DNA of 64,000 bases from Wagnerdoeblera intermedia. Its GTDB lineage: Bacteria; Pseudomonadota; Alphaproteobacteria; Rhodobacterales; Rhodobacteraceae. This document shows, piece after piece, positions 57,893-64,000 of this stretch; positions within the stretch are counted from its first letter, which is position 1; each line of letters opens with the position of its first letter. The position numbers and the translations under genes were made by a program. The stretch lies in NCBI RefSeq assembly GCF_042647465.1, contig NZ_JBHRVN010000004.1; one strand, 5' to 3'. Below the pieces are notes generated by a model, which saw only the letters and a list, made by a program, of their open reading frames with translations, was not told the DNA's origin and ran no database searches.

Positions 57893-59215
57893 ATGACCGT
57901 TACCCGCTTCGCCCCATCCCCCACGGGATTTCTCCATATCGGCAACCTGCGCGCTGCCCTGATGAACTTTGCCATCGCCCGACAACAGGGCGGCACCTTC
58001 ATCCTGCGGCTCGATGACACCGACCAGGAACGCTCGAAGCAGGAGTATATCGACGGCGTCTTCCAGGACCTCGAATGGCTCGGCTTCACCTGGGATCGGG
58101 TGGAATATCAGTCCAAACGCCTTGACCGCTACCATGAGGCGGCGGATCAGCTGCGCAAAGACGGCCGCCTTTATGAGGTCTTTGAGACCCCGGTTGAGCT
58201 GGATCTGAAGCGCAAAAAGCTGCTGAACATGGGCAAGCCGCCGGTTTATGACCGCGCGGGTCTGAAGCTCTCGGCAGAAGACAAAGCGAAATATCTCGCC
58301 GAGGGCCGCACCGGCTACTGGCGCTATCTGCTCGACCAGGAGCGCATCGAGTGGACCGATGGCATCCTTGGCGAGATCTCGATCGACGCCGCTTCGGTCT
58401 CGGACCCGGTGATGTTCAAGGCCGACGGCCAGGTGCTTTACACCTTCGCCTCCTCGGTCGATGACGTCGATATGGGCGTGACGGATATTGTGCGCGGCGC
58501 AGACCACGTCACCAATACCGCGACGCAGATCCAGATCATGAAATCGCTTGGTGGCGTGCCGCCGCGCTTTGCCCACCATTCGCTGCTGACCGGCCCGCAG
58601 GGCGAGGCGCTGTCGAAACGTCTCGGCACGCTTTCGCTGCGCGATCTGCGCGCGGGGGGCATTGAGCCGCAGGCGATCCTGTCGCTCATGGCGCGTCTGG
58701 GCTCGTCGAAACCGGTTGAGCTCTGCACCACCATCGAAGAGGTGATCGCAGGCTTTGACATCTCGACCTTCGGGGCCGCGCCCACGAAATTCGATGAAGC
58801 CGATCTGCGCCCGCTGACCCGCCATATCGTGCAGAAACTGCCGCTTGAGGCCGTGGCCCCGAAGCTGACCGAAATCGGCGTTCCGGCAGAGATCCAGGCC
58901 CCCTTCTGGGCCATCGCCAGCCAGAACATCGAGACCCGTGATGATGTCAAAGGCTGGTGGACCCTGACCCGCGACGGCGCTGAGCCGGTGATCGCAGAAG
59001 AAGACCGCGAGTTTATTGCTGAGGCGGTGAAACTGCTGCCCGCACAGCCCTGGAATGAAAACACCTGGGGTGAATGGACCAATGCGGTGAAAGCCGCCAC
59101 CGGCCGCAAGGGCAAGGGGCTCTTCATGCCGCTGCGGCGCGCATTGACCGGCCAGGACCACGGGCCGGATATGGCCTCTCTGCTGCCGCTGCTGCAGAAG
59201 GTTCGCCTGAAGTGA
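57893..59215 (+). CDS. gltX: Glutamyl-tRNA synthetase
   Basis: A 440-residue class I synthetase with the GltX pattern: FAPSPTGFLHIGNLRAAL near the start (HIGH-type motif HIGN), RLDDTDQERSKQEYI, YWRYLLDQERIEW, and the KMSKS-like LSKRLGTLS near 245-253. CGGAGG lies seven bases before the ATG at 57893. With GatCA present it may charge both tRNA-Glu and, as a misacylated intermediate, tRNA-Gln. Many Rhodobacterales carry two gltX genes; this one belongs to the shorter group (about 440 residues). A strong terminator follows. Confidence 0.95.
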   Translation: MTVTRFAPSPTGFLHIGNLRAALMNFAIARQQGGTFILRLDDTDQERSKQEYIDGVFQDLEWLGFTWDRVEYQSKRLDRYHEAADQLRKDGRLYEVFETPVELDLKRKKLLNMGKPPVYDRAGLKLSAEDKAKYLAEGRTGYWRYLLDQERIEWTDGILGEISIDAASVSDPVMFKADGQVLYTFASSVDDVDMGVTDIVRGADHVTNTATQIQIMKSLGGVPPRFAHHSLLTGPQGEALSKRLGTLSLRDLRAGGIEPQAILSLMARLGSSKPVELCTTIEEVIAGFDISTFGAAPTKFDEADLRPLTRHIVQKLPLEAVAPKLTEIGVPAEIQAPFWAIASQNIETRDDVKGWWTLTRDGAEPVIAEEDREFIAEAVKLLPAQPWNENTWGEWTNAVKAATGRKGKGLFMPLRRALTGQDHGPDMASLLPLLQKVRLK

Positions 59216-59218
59216 GAT

Positions 59219-59247
59219 AAAAAGGCCGGGGTTCGCCCCGGCCTTTC
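59219..59247 (+). terminator. Terminator of gltX
   Basis: AAAAAGGCCGGGG-TTCG-CCCCGGCCTTT forms a stable tetraloop hairpin immediately after the gltX stop. Confidence 0.88.
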
Positions 59248-59292
59248 GCTTTGCAGGGCCGGGATATTCCGGGCTGCGGAATTGGAGTGGCC

Positions 59293-60633
59293 ATGGCCGG
59301 GCAACAGGCGAAATTTCTTGAGGGCAATCTGTTTCGCCATGTGACGGTGATGTCGCTGACCGGCTCCGTCGGGCTGATGGCGATCTTTCTGGTCGATCTG
59401 GCGAATATGCTCTTCATCTCGATGCTGGGCCGACCCGAACTGGCCGCCGCCATCGGCTATGGCGGCACCATTATGTTTTTGCTGGTCTCTTTCGGGATCG
59501 GCGCTTCCGTGGCGGCGGGGGCCGTTGTGGCCACGGCGGTGGGCGCGCGGGATGAAGCTCTGGTCAAAACCCGCACCACGCATTCGGTCCTTCTGTCTTT
59601 TGCCTTTGGTCTGGTGATCTCGCTGATCGCCTGGGCACTTTTGCCGCTGATGGTGAACCTGCTGGGTGCCAGGGGAGAGGTGGCCGACCTGACAGAGCAT
59701 TTCCTGGCCGTCACCCTGCCCTCGGTGCCCTTTTTGATTGCGGGCATGGTGGGCGGCGCGGTGCTGCGCGCCCATGGGGATGCCGCAGCCTCGATGACCT
59801 CGACCCTTTGGGGCGCGGGGGTGGCGGGGGTGCTGAACCCGGTGCTGATCCTCTGGCTCGATCTGGATCTGACGGGGGCGGCGCTGGCGACCTGCGCCTC
59901 GCGCTTTGTTATCGCAGGCGTGGCGCTCTGGCAGGTTCATAAGGCGCATAGAGGCTTTGTGGCCACCACGACACGGGCCACCCTTGCGGATATGCGGCCT
60001 TTGTCGAAAATCGCCGTCCCGGCCATTCTGGCCCAGGTGGCGACGCCTCTGGGCTTTGCCATCGTCACGCGGTTTATGTCCGCCTATGGCGAGGCGGCGG
60101 TGGCGGGCATGGCAATCACGGGGCGGCTGACGCCTGTGGCCTTCGGGGTGATCTTTGCGCTCGCAGGCTCGATCGGGCCGATCATCGGGCAGAATTACGG
60201 CGCGGGACGGCTGGAACGGGTTAAACTGGCCTTCAATGCGGCGCTGCAGTTCTCAGCACTTGTCGTGGCGCTGGTCTCGGTGGTGATGTGGCTGACACGG
60301 GGGCTGATCTCGGATGCCTTCCACGCCGAAGGGCTGACGCGGGAGATCATCTATCTTTTCTGCGGCCCCCTGGCAGGCCTGTGGTTTTTTGTGGCGATCA
60401 TCTTTGTGGCCAATGCGGCCTTCAACAATCTGGGGCGGCCGTTCATTTCCACCTGGACCAACTGGCTGCGCGCCACCATCGGCACGCTGATCCCGGTCTG
60501 GATCGGATCAGAACTGGGCGGCGCTTTGGGCGTGATGTGGGGCCAGGCGCTGACGGGGGTGATTTTCGGGCTGCTGTCCTGGTGGCTGGCGCTGCGTCTG
60601 ATCGGAAAAATGCGCATATCACAAAGCGTTTAA
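59293..60633 (+). CDS. MATE family efflux transporter
   Basis: A 446-residue membrane protein of the multidrug and toxic compound extrusion family, with about 12 hydrophobic segments in two similar halves (FLVDLANMLFISMLG in the first, GFAIVTRFMSAYGEAAVAGM in the second). It would expel cationic compounds in exchange for Na+ or H+. Substrate is unknown. GGAG lies a few bases before the ATG at 59293. It is a single-gene unit, followed by the glycine riboswitch. Confidence 0.92.
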   Translation: MAGQQAKFLEGNLFRHVTVMSLTGSVGLMAIFLVDLANMLFISMLGRPELAAAIGYGGTIMFLLVSFGIGASVAAGAVVATAVGARDEALVKTRTTHSVLLSFAFGLVISLIAWALLPLMVNLLGARGEVADLTEHFLAVTLPSVPFLIAGMVGGAVLRAHGDAAASMTSTLWGAGVAGVLNPVLILWLDLDLTGAALATCASRFVIAGVALWQVHKAHRGFVATTTRATLADMRPLSKIAVPAILAQVATPLGFAIVTRFMSAYGEAAVAGMAITGRLTPVAFGVIFALAGSIGPIIGQNYGAGRLERVKLAFNAALQFSALVVALVSVVMWLTRGLISDAFHAEGLTREIIYLFCGPLAGLWFFVAIIFVANAAFNNLGRPFISTWTNWLRATIGTLIPVWIGSELGGALGVMWGQALTGVIFGLLSWWLALRLIGKMRISQSV

Positions 60634-60674
60634 GGCGGGGCTTGCCAGCCCGCCCCGGTTTCAGCTAGAGGGAA

Positions 60675-60855
60675 ATTCAGGATCGGGAGAATCCGGGCGG
60701 AGGGCAACTTCCGGCTCCGGTGCCGAAGGAGCAACCGCCCCGGTAAACTCTCAGGCGCAAGGGACCGTTCCTGAACAAAACTCTGGAGAGTGGCACCGCC
60801 GTGCCCGCCGAAGGGATAACGATCTCAGGCACCCCGCAGGGGTAAGGACAGAGGG
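60675..60855 (+). promoter_or_regulatory. Tandem glycine riboswitch upstream of gcvT
   Basis: Two glycine aptamers are visible. Aptamer 1 closes with TTCAGGA (60676-60682) and TCCTGAA (60769-60775) and contains GCCGAAGGAGCAA and AAACTCTCAGGCGCAAGGGAC. Aptamer 2 closes with CTCTG (60781-60785) and CAGAG (60849-60853) and contains GCCGAAGGG, AACGATCTCAGGC and AAGGACAGAGG. Both conserved cores and the linker AACAAAA-type segment are present. Glycine binding should switch on the glycine cleavage genes. Confidence 0.93.
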
Positions 60856-60903
60856 GGCATCGAGGGGCAGAGATCCGTCTGCCTGCGGTGCCGTATTCTT
60901 TTT
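60856..60903 (+). terminator. Riboswitch-controlled terminator ahead of gcvT
   Basis: Outer stem GGCATCG (60856-60862) / CGGTGCC (60886-60892), inner stem GGCAGA / TCTGCC with loop GATCCG, then a T-rich tail ending TTCTTTTT at 60903. It directly abuts the closing stem of aptamer 2, so glycine binding can plausibly compete with it. Confidence 0.75.
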
Positions 60904-60931
60904 AAAAGACGGCCCATAGTCGGAGCGCGCA

Positions 60932-62053
60932 ATGAGCGATCTGAAGCGGCTGGGTCTGCATGACCTCCACGTCGAACTTGGCGGCAAACTGGTCCCCTTT
61001 GCGGGCTATGAGATGCCGGTGCAGTATCCGATGGGGGTGATGAAAGAGCATCTTCACACCCGCGCAGAGGCCGGTCTTTTTGACGTGAGCCACATGGGTC
61101 AGGTGATCCTGAAGCCGAAAGCCGATATGGCCGCGCTGATCGCGGGCCTTGAGGCGCTGATGCCGGTGGATGTGGCCTCGCTGCCCGAGGGGCGTCAGCG
61201 CTATGGGCTGTTTACCGATGACCAGGGCGGCATCCTCGATGATCTGATGTTTGCCAACCGGGGTGATCATCTGTTCCTGGTGGTCAATGCCGGCTGCAAA
61301 GAGGCCGATATCGCCCATATGCAGGCACATCTCTCAGAGGTGGCAGAGGTGATCCCGGTCACGGACCGTGCGCTTCTGGCGCTGCAGGGACCGAAGGCTG
61401 AGGCCGTGCTGGAGGCGCTGGTGCCGGGCGTGGCGGCGATGAAGTTTATGGATATCGCCGTTCTGCCCTCCCCCGTCCATGGGGAGATCTGGGTCTCGCG
61501 CTCAGGCTATACCGGGGAAGACGGGTTTGAGATTTCCGTGGCAGAGGCCCATGCGGAGGCTTTCGCCCGTGCGCTTCTGGCCTCCGGGGGCGTGGCGCCG
61601 ATCGGTCTTGGCGCGCGCGACAGCCTGCGTCTTGAGGCCGGGCTTTGCCTTTATGGCCATGACATCGACACCAGCACTTCACCGGTTGAAGCCGGTCTGA
61701 CCTGGGCGATCCAGAAAGTCCGCCGTGCGGGCGGTGCGCGTGAGGGCGGCTTCCCCGGAGCAGAGCGCATCCTTCGTGAGCTGGCAGAGGGGCCCTCGCG
61801 CAAACGCACCGGCCTGCGCCCGGAGGGCCGCGCGCCGATGCGCGAAGGGGTCACCCTTTGGGACGCCGCTGAGGGCGGCACGCAGGTCGGCCTCGTCACC
61901 TCGGGCGGCTTTGGCCCTTCGGTCGAAGCCCCCGTCGCCATGGGCTATGTGACCGCCGGCTATGACGGCCCGCTGTTCGGGGAAGTGCGCGGCAAACGTC
62001 ACGCCGTGGCCCGCGCACCCATGCCTTTCCAACCCACCACCTACAAACGCTGA
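60932..62053 (+). CDS. gcvT: Glycine cleavage system T protein
   Basis: A 373-residue aminomethyltransferase. It takes the aminomethyl group from GcvH, releases ammonia and forms methylene-THF. Motifs include LHDLHVELGGKLVPFAGYEMPVQY, DVSHMGQV, GYTGEDGFEIS and ARDSLRLEAGLCLYG. CGGAG lies seven bases before the ATG, at the end of the riboswitch leader. It is the first gene of gcvT-gcvH-gcvP. Expression should rise with intracellular glycine through the upstream tandem riboswitch. Confidence 0.97.
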   Translation: MSDLKRLGLHDLHVELGGKLVPFAGYEMPVQYPMGVMKEHLHTRAEAGLFDVSHMGQVILKPKADMAALIAGLEALMPVDVASLPEGRQRYGLFTDDQGGILDDLMFANRGDHLFLVVNAGCKEADIAHMQAHLSEVAEVIPVTDRALLALQGPKAEAVLEALVPGVAAMKFMDIAVLPSPVHGEIWVSRSGYTGEDGFEISVAEAHAEAFARALLASGGVAPIGLGARDSLRLEAGLCLYGHDIDTSTSPVEAGLTWAIQKVRRAGGAREGGFPGAERILRELAEGPSRKRTGLRPEGRAPMREGVTLWDAAEGGTQVGLVTSGGFGPSVEAPVAMGYVTAGYDGPLFGEVRGKRHAVARAPMPFQPTTYKR

Positions 62054-62094
62054 CGACATAAGCTGTAAGCGGCCTTTGCTGAGGAGCAAACCCA

Positions 62095-62451
62095 ATGAAA
62101 TATACTGAAGAACACGAGTGGCTGCGCGTCGAAGGCGATCTGGTCGTCGTGGGCATCACCGCCCATGCCGCCGAGCAGCTGGGCGATGTGGTTTTTGTTG
62201 AGCTGCCCGAGCCGGGCACCCAGGTTGCCGCCGGGGATGAGGCTTCGGTCATTGAGTCGGTCAAGGCCGCTTCCGACATTCTGGCCCCGCTCGATGGCGA
62301 GATCGTTGAAGTGAACGAGCGTCTGAGCACCAATCCGGCGCTGGTCAATGACGATCCGCTGGGCGCCTGGTTCTTTAAGATGAAGATCGATGATCTGTCG
62401 GTGCTCGACGGTTTCATGGATGAGGACGCTTATAACGCGCTGATCGGCTGA
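62095..62451 (+). CDS. gcvH: Glycine cleavage system H protein
   Basis: A 118-residue lipoyl carrier that shuttles the aminomethyl group between GcvP, GcvT and the dihydrolipoamide dehydrogenase. The lipoylated lysine is Lys57 in SVIESVKAASD. The HEW motif in YTEEHEWLRVEGD and the C-terminal ISG-like end are typical. GAGGAG is eight bases before the ATG. It lies 41 bases after gcvT, and a repeat element separates it from gcvP. Confidence 0.97.
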   Translation: MKYTEEHEWLRVEGDLVVVGITAHAAEQLGDVVFVELPEPGTQVAAGDEASVIESVKAASDILAPLDGEIVEVNERLSTNPALVNDDPLGAWFFKMKIDDLSVLDGFMDEDAYNALIG

Positions 62452-62470
62452 GGCCGGTTTTCGGGGAGAG

Positions 62471-62518
62471 GCCGGGGCGCTGCCCCGGACCCCGGAGTAT
62501 TTTTGAAAAAGCCAAAGC
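62471..62518 (+). repeat. Rhodobacterales-type intergenic repeat, copy 5
   Basis: CCGGGGC-GCT-GCCCCGG hairpin, then ACCCCGGAGTATTTTTGAAAA and GCCAAAG, in the 118-base gap between gcvH and gcvP. Nearly identical to copy 3 at 32994. Its presence inside an operon argues that it is not a full terminator in this orientation, or that it reduces gcvP expression. Confidence 0.78.
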
Positions 62519-62572
62519 GGGCGCGGCTCATGCGCGCCCCTTCCCTCCCCGCCTGCGGTTCCCGAGGATATG

Positions 62573-64000
62573 ATGGCCTATACGCCCGTCGCTTATGACA
62601 CCTATGATTTTGCCAACCGTCGCCACATCGGGCCCTCGCCCGCTGAGATGGAGGAGATGCTGAAGGCGGTGGGGACCTCCTCGCTGGAGGCGCTGATCAC
62701 CGAGACCATCCCGGCCTCGATCCGTCAGGACAAGCCGCTCGCCTGGGCCCCTTTGGCCGAACATGAGCTGCTGGCGAAGATGCGGCAGGTGGCGGCGAAA
62801 AACAAAGTCATGACCTCGCTGATCGGTCAGGGCTATTATGGCACGGTGACGCCGCCGGCCATTCAGCGCAATATTTTTGAAAATCCCGCCTGGTATACGG
62901 CTTATACGCCCTATCAGCCTGAGATTGCGCAGGGGCGTCTGGAAGCGCTGTTGAACTATCAGACCATGGTCTGTGATCTGACCGGGCTTGATGTGGCCAA
63001 TGCCTCGCTTCTCGATGAGGGGACGGCGGCGGCGGAAGCCATGGTCATGGCGCAGCGCCAGTCGAAATCAAAAGCGACGGCGTTTTTCGTGGATGAAAAC
63101 TGCCATCCGCAGACCATTGCCGTCATTCAGACCCGGGCCTTCCCGCTGAAGATTGAGGTGATCGTCGCGGCGCCGGAGGCGCTGGAGGCGGATAAGGTTT
63201 TCGGGGCGATTTTCCAGTATCCGGGCACCTTCGGTCAGGTTCGGGATTTCAGCGCTGAGATCGCGGCTTTGCATGAGGCGAAGGCCATTGCCGTTGTGGC
63301 GACCGATCTGCTGGCGCTTTGCCTGCTGAAAGAGCCGGGCGCCATGGGGGCGGATATCGCCGTGGGCTCTGCGCAGCGCTTTGGCGTGCCGATGGGCTAT
63401 GGCGGTCCGCATGCGGCCTTTATGGCCTGCAAAGATGAGATGAAGCGCAATATGCCGGGGCGGATCGTGGGCGTCTCGATCGACGCGCGCGGCAATAAGG
63501 CCTACCGGCTGTCGCTGCAGACCCGCGAGCAGCATATCCGCCGCGAGAAGGCGACCTCGAACGTCTGTACGGCTCAGGCGCTGCTGGCGGTCATGGCTTC
63601 GTTCTATGCGGTGTTTCACGGGCCAAAGGGTCTGCGGGCGATTGCGGAGCGCGTGCATGTCCTGACCGTGCGCTTAGCGGATGCGCTGAAGGCGGCGGGC
63701 GCGAAGGTGTCGCCTGATCAGTTCTTTGACACGATCACTGTGGAAGTGGGTGTCGGACAGGCCGGCATTCTGGCCGCTGCGCGTCAGGAGGGGCTGAACC
63801 TCCGCAGGATCGGCACGGATCGGGTGGGGATCTCGCTGGATGAGACGTCAAACGATGATGTGTTGCTGCGGGTGCTGCGCGCCTTTGGCATCGATAAAGC
63901 GCCGGAGGCCGGCGGCCATCTGGGGTTTGATGAAAAGCTGCTGCGCACCAGCGCCTATCTGACTCATCCGATCTTCCACATGAACCGGGCCGAGTCGGAA
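62573..64000 (+). CDS. gcvP: Glycine dehydrogenase (decarboxylating), P protein, 5' part
   Basis: The frame opens at ATG-ATG (62570/62573) and runs to the window end without a stop: 476 codons of a protein normally about 950 long. GcvP is the PLP enzyme that decarboxylates glycine and loads GcvH. Visible family sequence includes FANRRHIGPS, GQGYYGTVTPPAIQRNIFENP, AYTPYQPEIAQGRLEALLN, EGTAAAEAM, and GVPMGYGGPHAAF. The PLP-lysine lies in the missing C-terminal half. GAGG is too close to the first ATG, so 62573 is preferred. Confidence 0.96.
   Translation, partial: MAYTPVAYDTYDFANRRHIGPSPAEMEEMLKAVGTSSLEALITETIPASIRQDKPLAWAPLAEHELLAKMRQVAAKNKVMTSLIGQGYYGTVTPPAIQRNIFENPAWYTAYTPYQPEIAQGRLEALLNYQTMVCDLTGLDVANASLLDEGTAAAEAMVMAQRQSKSKATAFFVDENCHPQTIAVIQTRAFPLKIEVIVAAPEALEADKVFGAIFQYPGTFGQVRDFSAEIAALHEAKAIAVVATDLLALCLLKEPGAMGADIAVGSAQRFGVPMGYGGPHAAFMACKDEMKRNMPGRIVGVSIDARGNKAYRLSLQTREQHIRREKATSNVCTAQALLAVMASFYAVFHGPKGLRAIAERVHVLTVRLADALKAAGAKVSPDQFFDTITVEVGVGQAGILAAARQEGLNLRRIGTDRVGISLDETSNDDVLLRVLRAFGIDKAPEAGGHLGFDEKLLRTSAYLTHPIFHMNRAESE

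Overview
The window looks like a chromosomal segment of a Rhodobacterales (Rhodobacteraceae/Paracoccaceae-type) alphaproteobacterium. I infer this from the high G+C content, a GAAC-N7-GAAC alphaproteobacterial LexA box, a PutA without a DNA-binding domain beside an Lrp-type regulator, a lipoyl-bearing PDH E1-beta, a DUF6476/rluD/rpoH neighbourhood, a GatCA locus and an NDUFS4-like complex I subunit. I cannot name the genus. Most of the window is ordinary core metabolism and information processing, with one insertion-sequence island near 14.9-18.6 kb.

Layout. 0-14 kb: folE2, glpX and recJ; a tRNA-Glu; a DUF1489 gene facing a TIGR01620 membrane protein; ileS; a divergent HxlR regulator/NAD(P)-binding reductase pair around a palindromic operator; and a molybdenum hydroxylase operon (2Fe-2S subunit, Tat-targeted Mo subunit, XdhC). 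14-19 kb: a tetR gene with a long palindromic operator, then an IS island in which two inverted IS110/IS1111-type elements sit at the same position in both terminal repeats of an IS5/IS903-type element. 19-28 kb: an NDUFS4-like gene, holB-tatD-MBL-AEC transporter, a RutE-like nitroreductase, a putative GT-A glycosyltransferase, and hom, metR and metF with MetR-like boxes. 28-41 kb: rhomboid, putA/putR, DUF6476/rluD with overlapping start codons, rpoH, an unassigned AAA+ ATPase and pdhABC. 41-48 kb: a CAP protein, an AmpD-like amidase, a frameshifted lipoprotein gene, gatA/gatC, a UPF0173 hydrolase, tadA, and a 23S pseudouridine synthase with a 53-residue repeat tail.

48-64 kb: an XpaC-TelA-DUF2927-SPFH/GYF-zinc ribbon operon, probably a membrane-stress module, led by a possible 28-codon ORF. 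It is followed by a LexA-box-controlled DNA repair pair (radical SAM protein and UdgX-type uracil-DNA glycosylase) whose mRNA appears leaderless. Then come an MBL hydrolase, a minimal zinc metallopeptidase, gltX, a MATE exporter, and a tandem glycine riboswitch with terminator in front of gcvT-gcvH-gcvP. gcvP runs off the window end.

A Rhodobacterales-style intergenic repeat (G/C-rich hairpin plus GAGTATTTTTGAAAA-type tail) occurs five times, always between genes. The most unusual items are the nested IS island with candidate guide RNAs, the stress operon, and the SOS-box/leaderless promoter.
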